A DNA stretch of 64,000 nt, from the NCBI RefSeq assembly GCF_014805685.1, contig NC_060892.1:24292560-24356559 (forward strand). Reading direction: 5' to 3'. How positions within the stretch are numbered: position 1 is the stretch's first letter; each line of letters opens with the position of its first letter. Positions 25,601-36,751 of the stretch are shown here, piece by piece. Under the pieces are notes generated by a model, which worked only from the letters and a program-made list of their open reading frames with translations, did no database searches and was not told the DNA's origin. The DNA comes from Silurus meridionalis (lineage: Eukaryota; Chordata; Actinopteri; Siluriformes; Siluridae). The position numbers and the translations under genes were made by a program.

Positions 25601-28600
25601 TGATAGTGTGGTTGTTGGCGCCCGATTCAAGTATAGGCAGCTGTGTGTATCTTTTTCGGACACAAGAAAACACGATGCGGCGGGTAACCTTCGTCAGATA
25701 AGGCATACGTTTCATTCGAAAATAAACGTAAACGTCTCCTGCGCTAAAACTAGACGACAACCTGAATGCTTAAATGTTAAATGAACTGCCATTGGGTTAT
25801 TTGCAGAAAACGTAGATTCTGCATAATGTGTTTCTTCAGAAAGTCCAGGTAAAGTTAAGCCAAGAATTCGTTTCGTGGATGCCAAACTCCTCAGCCTCCT
25901 TGCCCTTGGTAATAAATCCCATATGTTTCATATCTGAACCGTTCAGCCTTCGCAAGATTTGGAGAACTACTGTTTTTCTTTAATATGTGACCAAATATTA
26001 ATGTGGCGTTGCGATTTCGATTGTATTCGATTCAGGCAGGATATCGCAAGTTTCTCTTGAAGTTTTGTGGTGTATTACATGCAAGTAGGGTGAAGATCGG
26101 TGGGTAAGTGTGGAAAAAAGTTGTCTGAAAAATTATAATGGCAATGAGGAAAGCGAACTTTGACACCCTATATGCTAAAAAGGGCAGATTTATAACTAAC
26201 TAAGACCATTGTTGCAAGGTGTGTTTGACTTCATTCATAAGAAAATGTCAATATAAGATTTAAGCATTTAAACTGGAATATACACTAGTTTACTTTATAA
26301 CAGTGTGGTTTGTGCTCGTTGTTCTGTTACCCAGAACAGCTTCAAAATGTGTAAGTCTTTGATTAAACAGCAATAAATTACATTGAGCATTTTTCAGTCC
26401 CTCTGTGTTTACATGATGTTGGAAATCTAGTCCATTTGAATAAACACTACAGTCCCTCCGGGTTGGTTAATGAAAAATGTCTGAGAAAAGTTCAGCTAGG
26501 TGCGTCATGCGTGTTGTACATGAGTTATGTGAGCTTTGGAAGTCTGCTTCTGAAGAAGTGCTAGACTGTTTCTATGTATTATCAAGCATTTGGCTTCTAT
26601 ACCAGTTTGTGTGCATTGGCGAACCTTGTGTCTTGATAAAGTTTGTGTTCTCCAAGCCAGATATGGTAATAATGATGGAGGGTGTTGGCTGGCACTCACA
26701 CTAGGATTTGGGCCAAATGTTCTCTGCCTTACAATGTAAAGTCATGCAAGGTTGCGTCACATATTGAGCCCATATGGTGACTTCACAGCTGGTTAAATGA
26801 ATCGACAAGTAATGACAAGTAAATTCAGTAAGCATTTGATGAGCCATTACACTTGTTTGTCTTCCAGGAACGAGATCTTGTTTTGATCACTTTGCTCCGA
26901 TTGATTATTTATTGATCTTCGTAATGAAAAGTGCTTGAAATTGTGTTCTCACAGCATCTCAAAATACAGCTGGATAGAAAAAGTGCAATAGGAAAGCATT
27001 GCGGTTTGTTCAGCTCGATCAAAGGCTGCGTATACACATTAAAATTCTTCCTTATCTTAACATCTGTACCTCCCAGTGCTTTCCTCTGCACCGCATTGGA
27101 CAGAGCCTAGTAACAACATATGATATCAGAGGGACTTTTTAAAAGCTGAACATTGTGTTTGCGAAAAAAGTAAGAGTTAAAGTGGAAAACATTAATCCTT
27201 AACTCAAAACTATTATTATATCCATCTTAACAAAAATAATCTGACCAATCTGAGTGATACAATATACAAGCGTTTTGATTAAGGGCCTTGTTTTTGGCCT
27301 TAATGTGCAGCAGCAGATGGTTTGGACCACACTTATGTTATTCTGACAATAAAAAAACGTTCAGTGATTAGCAAAATTGTTGTGGTTCTAAATGTGGTTT
27401 TACAAGCAAGTCCAAAAAGTCTGGTCAAACCCCCCTTTTGTTTTTGTCATAGAAAATAAATTAGTAAAAATGTTAACTGCAGAAAGAACCCACAATAAAG
27501 CTCTTGTGTTTTCTTCTGACAATAAAAGACATCTTGCGTTAACATTTGAAGTACATTTCAAGTAAACACAAATGATTTGGCATATTATCCAGTATGGTAC
27601 CTGTGTTTTTGAATCGAAATTCATGAATCGATATATACAAGTGTTTCATGTTAATGAACAATAGTATTTTGCTCATACTCTGTTTTGGTTTAAGGTTAAG
27701 AAGACGGACATGTCTTCATATGTGTCTTTAGTGTCAGGTTTAAAGTCAACAAATTGATTCAAAGTTCATTCAAACAAGATCAGGCAGGTCGAAAATACCC
27801 TAGAATAATAGCTAGAGAGTCTCTAATCAAAAAGGCAAAAACAGAAGAATAAATCAGAACAAACAAAGCAGAGATTAAGACCAGAGGTTTAGAATTGTAG
27901 ACATAAGGCCCAAGACTAGAAATAGACTGATTGGAGTGAATAAACGCCGGCGTTGATAAGCGAAACCAACGTAAGCCAGGAAAGTTTTTGGCGAATTTGA
28001 AAGGTCTAGGAGTTCATTCCCAGCGAAGCAAAATAGGGTATGACCTTAAGTACAACCTCACTGGCTATGAGCAGGTCTGTTAGGATGTGAAGGGTAAAGA
28101 TTTAAGTCAAGAATGTACTTTACCCCCCTCCTTACCTCAGGCTTGTTTTATTACCAGTCAACAAGGAATTGCATTTGTCCACTACAATGAGTCTAACAGG
28201 TTTCAAAGGACCACCCCAACCGTTTAATGGTCTTCTGTATCAACCTCCTTACAAACTGATTATAGATGAAGCAGGGGTACAATCTAGTAGTGCTACAAGA
28301 GTTGCATTATACAAGTACCATACTTTGTCCCACACAATACCATTACTGTCAAGTAGTGTCCCCTTCGTGGCAAATATCTCATTGTTATTTCTGTGGTGTA
28401 CAATGTTCACTAATTGTTAATCTTTTTCCCAAAACTGCCCATTCCTCTTCCTCCATTCATGCACGATTGGGCTGTCCATAGGTAAGGAATCCCTTGGGAC
28501 AAATAAAGTTTATTAAACCAGCTTGCACTGGAATGGGGTCAGAATAGTCCTTGGAAATGGCTTGGGGCATTCTGTGCTTTTTTGGCCCACAGCAGATAAG

Positions 28601-29862
28601 ATGACCAGGGTGATTAGCCTCTTTGAAGTGGTGACCCTTCCTTGAGTGCAAGTTTTATAATCACCAGTGTACCTTTAGTGGCTTTTACTACAGCTGAGAA
28701 AGCAGAGAAAGAGTTCTGCAGTAGCTGGAGGCTTTAAGAACCTGATATACCTTTAAGCAAGGACCTCTGAAATATAGCCATCCGATCACGCTCCAGTCAG
28801 AAGCTGTGGATAACCACGAAGGTGTGTGCACTACTAAAGTGTAGAGACTCCCCCTTTAGATCAGGGTACAAGACGGCCTTAAGAACAGCAAGGGCCAAAC
28901 TGTCCCAAGCCACCAGTGAGGCTAGCGGTTGTCTTCACTGACATCTTCAACATCTCCCTGAGCAGCGCCGTTGTTCCTACTTGCCTCAAGACAACGACCA
29001 TCGTCCCCGTGCAGAAGAAGTCTACAGTCTCCTGCCCCAATGACTATTGTCCCATCACACTCACACCCATCGTAATGAAGTGTTTGCGAGAGGCTCGTCA
29101 TGAGGCACATCAAGACCCAGCTACCACCCTCACTGGAATCCATGCAGTTTGCGTACCATCCAAACCGTTCTCACTCACCTGGACAATAAGGACACAATTG
29201 CATTGTGGCTGACCCCCCACACATCTCACATGCACTCTTCACCCCTGTACCATCAGGAAAGAGGTTCAGAAGCATTCGTGCCCTCACATCCAGACTGTAC
29301 GACAGTTTTTTCCCTCAAGCCATCAGGCTCCTCAACACACATAACTTTATTTTATTATTTTATTATAACTATATCTTGTATTTATATTTACAAGTAAACT
29401 CTTGTTTACAGTTCTTTTTGCACATTGTACTGTATAAAACATTATACAGTCGGTTTACTGGCGCCGCTGTTTTGTGTTTTGTGTATCTGTCCTACACTGT
29501 CTTGTGCCTTGTGTTTGCGCTGTTTGCACTTGATTGCACACGATGCACTTCATGTGGTGAGGACAACTTACTTTAGTCCATAGCTCTGTGTTCTGTATGT
29601 AGCTCTATGATGTGGGTCTTTGTTGTGTGAGGTCGCTCTATGTTGTTTTATGTAGCACCAGGCTTTTGGAGGAACGTTGTCTCATTTCACTGTGTACTGC
29701 GTCAGCTATATATGGTTGAAATGACAACAAAAGCTTCTCGACTCGATATAGAGTTCTATAGGGCAGTCATAGGGCTACAAGCAGAGTGGCCATCTTCTAA
29801 CTGCAATTCTCTAGAAGGTCTCTAAAGGAGTCAAACGGCTTTTAAAAAGATGAATGCAATTA

Positions 29863-29922
<60 letters not shown>

Positions 29923-31626
29923 CTGCAGCCAAGACTCTGGCCAGGAAACCATATTTAATGGTCCCGTGAAATCTGTGAGTTATATTTTATGATGCCAAAG
30001 AAGTCCTGGAATCATGAGGCATTGTGTAGGCTTGATTATAAAGAAGTTCTTCTTGGTGTGTAGTGCTGATAGAGAGTGTATGAGGTTGTTTAATGCGAGG
30101 ACCTTGAGCTAGATTTGTTGAATCTCCAGAACGAATCAGACCTGATATGATGTAGGGAGATTTTCATGCAGCACTACTGACAAATGCGGTAGTTGAGAAC
30201 CCTCAGGGATCCGACCCACCGCATAGCACAACACAAAATGGACACGCTTTCTTGAATTGAGAACCTTGCAGAGTTGAGGTCAGATAATGCGTCTGGATGT
30301 CTGAAATTTACAATCACATTTGCGGCATTTAGCAGACGCCCTTTTCCAGAGTGACATACAAAAGTGCTTGTCTGAAATACCATGTCTGAATCCCTGAAAT
30401 ACTGAAAACTGAAAAGTCTGAATACCATGTCTGAAATGTCTAAAATACAAATCCATGGGTCTCCATGGGTTCTGGGAGTTCTATGTGTGATAGTGGAGAG
30501 TTGACTAAGCAGCATTATTGACTCAAGTCCTTCTTGAAGACGATGGAGTTACAGATCATTAAATGTATCCCTTGTAAGTTCCCTTGTACAAAAAACAGCT
30601 CTAGCCAACCGTGGACATCTGTGAGCTCATCCAGATATGAAGATTGAGCTTCCACAGAGTGTGTTACTCCAAATTTGTCTTCACTTTACACAGGTGCTCT
30701 CTGGTATAATTGGGCTAGCCAAATAATGCAGCCAATGCCTTTTAAGGATGGAAATTCAGTTCCATTTTTGGCATCTAGATCAGTTTATTTGGAATGAGCA
30801 CCACCATTGTTAAAATAATGTACTGTTATGGAATGGTATGAAGAAGCTAAACAGCCTGATTTCTTTCTAGCCCAGACTGTAGATTCATTCATCTGATCTG
30901 GCAGTCATGTCTTGTGTTTACACAAAATAAAGCCCTCGATTTTACATGCATTTAAACAGAATTTTTTTTTTTAAGTCTATGCTGCTGATCTACCAGAATG
31001 TAAAATACAGTTGCGGGTGTAATGAACCAGTTGGGTTAATTATTCTGTTGTCCTTTATGTCATGAAATTTATCTGAAAGAAAAACAGATCGCGCACGACG
31101 TTCAATCCAAGTGCAGATCATCCAAATGCAAATGACTCATAAGGACAGGGGACAGAACTGAATGTTACATTTATCTGGATTTCATAATAGCTTCATTGAC
31201 AAGATCATGCTTTTGATAAATCTTAGACTATATTCCTTCCACCACATATCACAACTTGCCGTCAGTGCATATGTTGAACTATTAGACACAAACTTTTTGT
31301 TGTGTGCAGGTTAACACTGTTTATAGGGCCTGTATGGTGTCTCTGTCAGGCTACATTACAAATTTCAAACATATGGGTCATGCCTGTGTCTTCTTCTGCT
31401 TGAACATATGTTCTTAAGGTGCTAACCTTGTTCTGCTCATGGGGACTATTTGGAAATGTTATTGTGTGAATGCGAATGTTTCAAAGGGCTTCTATATTGA
31501 ATTTCCTTTAATAAAAGTGCAAGGAACATTTCTTGCGCAGGCTGATTACCTTGAAGAACTTAGCAAAGTCTGCTAGTCAGTCCGTTTTTTTGCTAGCTGA
31601 TGCTTTCAATCAAATATTTTGGACTG

Positions 31627-31682
<56 letters not shown>

Positions 31683-34600
31683 TGTTCAAAGAGTGTCCTG
31701 CATGAGACAAACCATTTCATGTGTCATATTTGAACCTATTGTTTGTAATCCCTGTAATCTCAGGCCACTGAGTTACTCAGAACAGTGAAGTAGAAGAGTG
31801 CTTAGCACAAACGTCACACAGTTTGCTTCATTTTCTTGTCCTCGGGCTGCTGAAGGGGTCTTTGAGATATGTCCTGTCAGTCTATATTACAAATTTCAAC
31901 CATATGGGTCATACCTCTGCTCGAACTTGCACTCTCAAGAAGAGTGCTTTGTACCAGACTTTGGATTTGTTCTTGTGCGATTCGAAATGTTTAATGGGGC
32001 TTCGATTTCATCCAGCGTCTTACATACCCATTGGTTTCACATTGTCGGATGCCTGTGGAAGTAATCACAGCAACGCAAAACAATCTTTCACATGGTGACT
32101 CTGAGACTTGTCGGCTTTCGTGTGGAATTTGAGGGCAACGGGACTAGCATGAGCAACAAGGCAGCTGTAAAAGAACCGCAGCTGGTCGGGATTATCCGAT
32201 CATCCTGAACATAATCTTTCCAAATGCAAGTACCGCTGCTTTTATATGAATACGTATAGTGAAGAAATACAACACATTATTAAATTTCTACTGCATTTCT
32301 ACATGGGTCTATGCCAATCCACTGACTTTGGGTCTCTTTTTATATTTTGCAGAACACTAGTTCAGGACAGCCTGGCCCGAAAGGACCAAAAGGACATAGA
32401 GGACCTGAAGGACCACCTGTGAGTATAAAAAAAAAAAAAAAAAAATGGTTTGATCCTGTCATGTGACAACTTTGATTCAAAGGGCAGTGTAACACACTAC
32501 TTTATGGATGCAGGACATTTTTTGCCCTGTTCTACATACATCAGTTTAAATACACCTACGATTATCTGGTGTTTCTGCGTTTGACAGGGATGAGAAATTA
32601 CACCATTCCTCCACCCTATATATAAATATATATATACGGTATATATTGGACACACATTCTGGACTAGTGTTGAATGTTGTCTTATGAGTTACAAGCCTGG
32701 AGGAAGAGCCTGCTTGCTCTCAGGCACAAATTCCACCATGCTTTGCTCTGGACGACGTCCACAAAGGAGGAGACTCCACCTCAAAAATGCTCTTATTTGG
32801 AGCTCGATGTCTCTTGAAGCAGCTTATCCCTGGCAGAGATCCTGCTGTGTAAGAAGACTGAAAGGCTTTCTGGCTAGTGCTATAGAAAGAGCAAATGATG
32901 TTAGGATTTGCTTAGGTGGTCATTTAAACATATATACGTGCTTTATACATATTGTAATCAGTATATATTGTTTTTTAATCTTTTCTTTCTAATGACCAGG
33001 GACCTCCTGGACCTCCCGGGCCTCCTGGTGTTGATGTAAGTTCTCCCTGATTTCTGAAAATAAAAACATTTATGTATTAATATTATTAAGTTCTTCGAGT
33101 AGCAGTGGTATAGTTCAGTATGAAGTAATGTGGATTGAATAAGTTGTGATAATATTAATTACTCTTTGAGAATTAATCAGAACCAAGTGTCCAAAGTGTT
33201 TTGAAAGAAAGCCTGGAGTATTCTTTCCAAACCATGTTTCCAGGCCAGGAGCTCTCATTCGAGGGCCGTTTTGGTGCGGTGGAAATTAAATGGAACTGTT
33301 TGACTGTTTCAGCCAGTTGTCTCTAAAGTATTTCTTTTTTTTTTTTTAACTGCTTGAATGCTGGAATAGTTTCCCATGGATGATGTTATCTGGTTGTCAT
33401 TAGTTAGCTTGCTAGTTGGAATCTTCTAGCTAAGTTCTTTGGAAATCTACCTCTGTTTTACATAATAATCCAGTTTCAATGATACGACAGAGACGAAGAA
33501 TTTAATTCAAATGAATGAAGAGCAGGTAACGAATTTGTGTACACCAACTTCTTACATTCCAAAAGTATTGGAACACCGGTCTTTTCCATCCATATGTAGT
33601 TCTTTCCCAATCCACAAAGTTGTATCGGATGTCTTTGAACTAAGAGACCCAAACCTATCCCTTGTCCCCAAAGCCAGTTCCATAAAGATATGGTTTGGAA
33701 GATCTTGAGTGGCCTGCTATTGAGCTCTGCCCTCAACCTTATTTGGATAAATTGGAACACTGACTGCATCCCTGATCTCCTCACCTCACCACACCAGCAC
33801 CTGAGTTTACTAACGTCCTTGACCACATACTCAACAAGCACCACTCCAAATCGAGTGGAACATCTTCCCAAGAGAGGATGGTATTATACCAGGAAATGGG
33901 GACCAAATGTGGAATGCGATGTTCAAAAAGCACATACCGATGAATTTAGTATAATTTTAGACTATTTGTTACATAAGCGCTCTGTACATCTAGAGATACA
34001 AGTCATAAAATATGTTTTTAATGAGAATCATGCTTTTCAAATTCATGCAGATGCTGTATGAAAGAGTTTCTGGTCAGATGAAGTTAGAAAGCAAGATTTA
34101 TTATGCAGATAATGAGCATTTTTCCCTTCTTTTGTAGGACTGTGAGATCCTGGATGTCATCATGAGGATGTGCTGTGAGTACGCTTTTTTTCTGATGTCT
34201 TTTGACCCACAAGATTTTTCCAAAGCCTATAAATTCAAACTGAGCAAACCCCTGTCAACATTAGACAGACTTAGATAGCTTGAAGTAACAAAAGACAACA
34301 AAGCATCCTGGGAAACCAGACTATGGTCAACTGTTTATCTAGGTCTCTGAGTCATTAGCAATATATGAACAGCCATTTTTTTGTAAATTCTTATTATAAT
34401 GTACTATTCATTTATTTGGGGGTTGGGGTGGAGATACAATTTGTCTGTGCAGAGTTAATTTATAATCTCAATTTTATTTTATTTTTTTTGCTACTTCCTG
34501 TCACACAGTGTAATGGAAAATCTAATTCTCAAGGGTTTATTTTCTTTCTTTTTTGTTCCCCTGCAGCTTGTTGTGGTGAGTAGATGTTTCTTCTTTCGCT

Positions 34601-36751
34601 TTGAAATATGCAATAGGAATGGACCCTAACACTTTTTGGTTTGTATCAGAACTTGCGAAACCGTGGCTGAAATTGACGTCTGAATGCTTTGTGTTTGTTT
34701 AGAGTGCAAGTGTGGACCCCTGAACATTACCTTTATCGTGGACAGCTCCGAGAGTATCGGCGCTAGCAACTTTGCTATTGCTAAGGACTTCATCATTGCT
34801 GTCATTGACCGACTGGTCAGAGATCAGCAAGTCCGAGTAAGGCTCCTAAAAAGCAATAAAAAGAACGAAAGCTTTGTGTGTTCGTAGCGAAACATTGTGA
34901 AACATGTTGTGTGCAGTTCAGCTTGGCGGAAAGTCATGTCGGTGTGGTGCAATACAGTGGGGAAAAGGCTCAAGAGGTTGTGAAGCTCGGGGACCCCAAC
35001 ATCTTGAATATTACAACGCTCAAGCAGTATGCGGATCAAACACATCATGGAAAAAGCTTTCATTTGAATGTGTTGACCGATCTGCCCTTCCATGTCTTAT
35101 ATATGTTCCCTTTTGTAACTCAGGCATATTAAACAGTTGCGTTGGTTGGCTGAAGCCACTTACACTGGAGAGGCCCTCGAGTTTTCATGGAATAACATGA
35201 TCAACCAGCTGGGCGCGGACCACTCGAACAGTGTAGTGCTGGTCTTGACTGACGGCCGTTCAGATACGACCCGAGATAAAGTTCCGCTAGACACACTTTG
35301 TCGCAGAGGTCTACAGGTAACAGCAGGCCACTAGACTTTCCACAGCTGTAATAATTACAGTGTACACTTTCTAAGTGATACAACTTTTTCTTTTTTTTGT
35401 TTTTTTTTTTAGGTTGTTGGAGTAGGTGTTCTGGACTATACAGGTAGACAGCCCAACAGCGATCAGGTAGGAGACGTGAGCTGCTCAAGCGATCCAACTA
35501 AACCGGGCGCCTCCTTCGTCCTGAACAACTTCGGCATGCTGCTGGACGATACTTTCCTCCAAAACGTGACCGAACAAATGTGTAAAGGTGAAATTCCGAA
35601 ACACGTACATTATAACGCGTTCCTTTTAGAGGTAGAAACGAATTTGTTCGGGACACGAAAGTAACGTTTTTTATTTCGTTTTTCAGAGAAGAAGTGCCCG
35701 AGTTACACGTGTCCAAGTGAGTATTTCTATAATCTAAAATCTAGAATAAAAAAAAAAAGGTATTCTGTTTGAGATAATGTTGAGACCAATACACTGTAAG
35801 GCTAAAAGTATAAGGACATCATATTTGTATCTAGTTTTTCTCCAAACCGATCACAAAGCACACAATGTTGAATTGGCAGAAATCTGCAGTAAACAAAAAC
35901 AAACAGAAAGCCTTCCCAGAAGAATGGAGGTTATTATAACAAGAAATTGTGGACTAAATCTGAAATATAATATACATATTTTTTTAATCAGTAATTAAAC
36001 ATTTGTAATTGGTCAGATGTCCACTGACTTTTGCCCACACTGTACATTTGCATTATTTCATAATTCGCATTTAGAGCTGCTACAAAGCCTCTGTTCTTTT
36101 TGCTATAGAACCAGCAACAGGAGCTTTCTGTTTAAAACACGTATCTGTGTTTCAGTTTCCTTTAAGGACCCCACAGACATCCTGGTTATGATGGATAGCT
36201 CTGCTAGCGTTGGCGCCAAAAACTTCGAGCTGACCCAAAACTTCACAAAGAAACTGGTGAAGCGCTTCCTGACGGCCGAGAGAGTGAGAAACGTTCGTGT
36301 CCGCGTTGCCGTCGGCCAGTACAGCGAAAGCGCCAAACTCGAAGCTGCCTTAGATCAAAATTACACTGTAGTGGCCGCCAAGATCGCAGAAGCCAAGTTC
36401 CAGAACGCAGGAACGCAGGTGACCGAGGCACTCCGTTTCGCCATTAACCAGTTCAGGGGAGGCCCGAACAGGAAGAAGAAGCTGCTCTTGTTTTCCGATG
36501 GCCGCTCGCAAGGTATGAGCTCTGAGCAGTTAGTCGAGGTGGTAAGGGAAGTTCACAAACAAGGCATTGAGGTTTTCGTTCTGGCTGTCGAGAATCAGCT
36601 AAATCAATACAACCTGCACGTCTTGGCAAGTCACGAACGGGGTGATAACAACATCTACACATCTCGCCATCTAATCAGGGCTCCTGACTATAACTCGTTG
36701 CTTAGGGGAGTCTTTTACCAAACTGTGTCCCGGAAGATTTCACTGGATTGA
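12904..36751 (+). CDS. col6a1: Collagen type VI alpha-1 chain, complete (35 exons, 1011 codons)
   Basis: This is one of the three chains of collagen VI, a secreted microfibrillar collagen of the pericellular matrix. The spliced frame gives 1011 residues, close to the human chain. Order: signal peptide (about 1-22, [19 protein letters not shown]), N-terminal VWA domain (about 31-235, MIDAS D40-T-S-E-S, TDCA and TDGH), Gly-X-Y helix (249-584), C1 VWA (about 601-805, DSSES at 613-617) and C2 VWA (about 818-1005, DSSAS at 827-831), ending [11 protein letters not shown] occurs four times in the helix. The chain keeps GCKG, the conserved helix cysteine, and the CSCCECKCGP cluster after the helix. 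Every intron is GT-AG and every phase closes. The ATG at 12904 is followed by a clear signal peptide and sits in a favourable GCCATGG context. Exon coordinates are in the three sub-entries. Confidence 0.97.
14575..14790 (-). mobile_element. Tc1-like transposase remnant in col6a1 intron 3
   Basis: The minus strand reads [12 protein letters not shown] within an open frame at 14575-14778. This is the Tc1 KHGGGSIMLW landmark. The rest of the domain is decayed. Confidence 0.55.
14812..15312. mobile_element. Two Tc1-derived miniature element halves in inverted orientation (copy 5)
   Basis: The left half (about 14812-15045) carries minus-orientation landmarks (TTCTGGGAAGATGTTCCC, and AGCTGGAACAGGTTTGGGTC). 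The right half (about 15090-15312) carries plus-orientation landmarks (GAGCCCTGACCTCAAAT, GAATGGAGGTTATTATAAGA, AACGGGAACTAAAT). They lie in col6a1 intron 3, between the exon ending at 14268 and the exon starting at 15436. Confidence 0.6.
15640..15790 (+). repeat. tRNA-type SINE in col6a1 intron 4
   Basis: TGGTTATGAGGTCAAATCCC is a B-box-like tRNA motif, followed by the body CCCTTGAGCAGGGCTCTTAA that recurs at 20548 and 52210. It sits between col6a1 exons 4 and 5. Confidence 0.6.
16487..33035 (+). CDS. col6a1: col6a1 exons 8-27: triple helix
   Basis: Exons: 16487-16531, 16628-16681, 17351-17395, 17502-17528, 17623-17649, 17729-17773, 19504-19557, 20221-20283, 20433-20495, 20736-20789, 21016-21051, 21167-21229, 21732-21794, 24350-24412, 24504-24566, 24648-24698, 24797-24832, 25351-25413, 32353-32418, 33000-33035. 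Nearly all are multiples of nine (27, 36, 45, 54, 63), start with a Gly codon and have phase 0 on both sides. Exon 23 (51 bases) holds the natural interruption GPAGNGTEG. Exon 26 starts NTSSGQPG, a second interruption in the place where human has an irregular segment. RGD lies in or across exons 17, 19, 21 and 24. Intron 25 is 6.9 kb and full of repeats. Confidence 0.95.
17857..18283 (+). mobile_element. Tc1-derived miniature element, near full length (copy 6)
   Basis: This is the best copy, 427 bases, with matching inverted ends: CATTATATGGGCAAAAGT at the left, and the complement CACTATATGGACAAAAGT at the right. A TA precedes the left end, as expected of Tc1/mariner insertion. The interior keeps decayed pieces of the transposase C-terminal half. 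It lies in intron 13 of col6a1. Confidence 0.75.
18897..18982 (+). repeat. G-rich tandem repeat in col6a1 intron 13
   Basis: At least four units resembling TTAAATTGGGTGGGG follow one another with small changes (TTAAATTGGGTGTGG, TTGAATTGGGTGGGG). The coding strand carries many closely spaced runs of three or more G. It could form a G-quadruplex in DNA or in the pre-mRNA. Confidence 0.6.
19581..19629. repeat. (TG)n microsatellite
   Basis: An uninterrupted TG run of about 49 bases, 24 bases after the donor of col6a1 exon 14. It is likely to be length polymorphic. Confidence 0.95.
20548..20665 (+). repeat. SINE fragment in col6a1 intron 16
   Basis: The body phrase TTGGGTTCTTGAGCAAGGCC with CTCAACTGGATAG matches the SINE seen at 15640 and 52210. 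The tRNA-like head is eroded (ATTGGTTAAGATGTCAAACTCC). Confidence 0.5.
21319..21337. repeat. (AT)n microsatellite
   Basis: A short uninterrupted AT run in col6a1 intron 19. Confidence 0.85.
22594..22802. mobile_element. TA-flanked miniature inverted-repeat element in col6a1 intron 20
   Basis: The left end contains GTTCAAAAAGAATGAACCGA and the right end contains its complement, TCGGTTCATTCTTTTTGAA, about 150 bases apart. The inverted ends are near-perfect over more than 20 bases. TA lies on each side (22592-22593 and 22803-22804), the target duplication of Tc1/mariner elements. At 209 bases it has no coding room and needed a transposase in trans. Confidence 0.75.
23393..23560 (-). mobile_element. 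LINE 3' tail (L2-like) in col6a1 intron 20
   Basis: The stretch CAAGTCAAGTTTATTTCACA followed by ACAGACATCGTCTCAAAGCAGC is the complement of the usual 3' end of an L2-type fish LINE, which closes with GCTGCTTTGAGACGATG. Parts of the same 3' UTR recur at 42885, 46745 and 58168. Confidence 0.65.
24930..25140. repeat. A-rich low-complexity tract
   Basis: About 200 bases of AAAT/AATA-type low-complexity sequence in col6a1 intron 24, including runs of AAATAAATAAAT. Confidence 0.8.
28916..29700 (+). mobile_element. Decayed LINE with internal deletion in col6a1 intron 25
   Basis: The plus strand encodes [19 protein letters not shown], then a [20 protein letters not shown] block from the front of a reverse transcriptase. 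It then jumps to [19 protein letters not shown] and [17 protein letters not shown] from the end of ORF2. The central part with the catalytic YxDD box is missing. The 3' UTR (about 29400-29600) with GGCGCCGCTGTTTTGTG and CCTACACTGTCTTGTG is also found, inverted, at 48118-48290. The type is CR1/L2-like. Confidence 0.7.
29864..29920. repeat. (AT)n microsatellite
   Basis: An uninterrupted AT run of about 57 bases in col6a1 intron 25. Confidence 0.95.
30305..30375. repeat. Short TE-derived block (SINE/DNA-element core)
   Basis: The phrase GCATTTAGCAGACGCCCTTT followed by CCAGAGTGACATACAAA is a common fish repeat core. A minus-type relative is within 43080-43130. Confidence 0.5.
31320..31520. repeat. 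Left copy of a diverged direct repeat in col6a1 intron 25
   Basis: The phrase ATTACAAATTTCAAACATAT followed by GGGTCATGCCTGTG and, later, GAATGTTTCAAAGGGCTTC has a counterpart at 31860-32030. The copies flank the (TA)n tract. Confidence 0.5.
31627..31681. repeat. (TA)n microsatellite
   Basis: A TA run of about 55 bases in col6a1 intron 25. Confidence 0.95.
31860..32030. repeat. Right copy of a diverged direct repeat in col6a1 intron 25
   Basis: This is the partner of 31320-31520: ATTACAAATTTCAACCATAT, then GGGTCATACCTCTG, then GAAATGTTTAATGGGGCTTC. Confidence 0.5.
33548..33955 (+). mobile_element. Tc1-derived miniature element, copy 7, col6a1 intron 27
   Basis: The copy is long, in plus orientation. 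Ordered landmarks include CCAAAAGTATTGGAACACC, CTTTTCCATCCATATGTAG, AACTAAGAGACCCAAACC, TGGCCTGCTATTGAGC and GGAAATGGGGACCAAATGTG. No frame is intact. Confidence 0.7.
34138..36751 (+). CDS. col6a1: col6a1 exons 28-35: C-terminal VWA domains C1 and C2
   Basis: Exons are 34138-34174, 34567-34575, 34703-34836, 34917-35026, 35124-35316, 35413-35587, 35687-35716 and 36156-36751. Exon 28 encodes [12 protein letters not shown]. Exon 29 is a 9-base microexon giving part of SCCE. Exons 30-33 encode C1 ([38 protein letters not shown]). Exon 34 encodes [10 protein letters not shown]. The last exon encodes all of C2 ([32 protein letters not shown]). The exon 31 donor CA/GTATGC plus acceptor at 35123 restores [18 protein letters not shown], matching the human order. 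Confidence 0.94.
35792..36042 (+). mobile_element. Internally deleted Tc1-derived element, copy 8, col6a1 intron 34
   Basis: Left end CACTGTAAGGCTAAAAGT and right end (complement) CAGTGTGGGCAAAAGTC are inverted relatives of the family ends. At 251 bases it keeps the right-hand block AAGAATGGAGGTTATTATAA but has lost the central transposase-derived part. It lies about 110 bases before the last exon of col6a1. Confidence 0.7.

Noticed and set aside
28169..28651. Open frames on both strands in col6a1 intron 25 ([32 protein letters not shown])
   Set aside because: They looked briefly like a gene or retroelement piece, but no known motif, splice context or codon bias supports them. They lie inside a large repeat-filled intron.
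31533..31788. Open frames with long Tyr-Ile repeats
   Set aside because: They are translations of the (TA)n microsatellite in col6a1 intron 25.
36103..36662. Minus-strand frames inside the last exon of col6a1
   Set aside because: They are antisense shadows of the well-conserved C2 domain.
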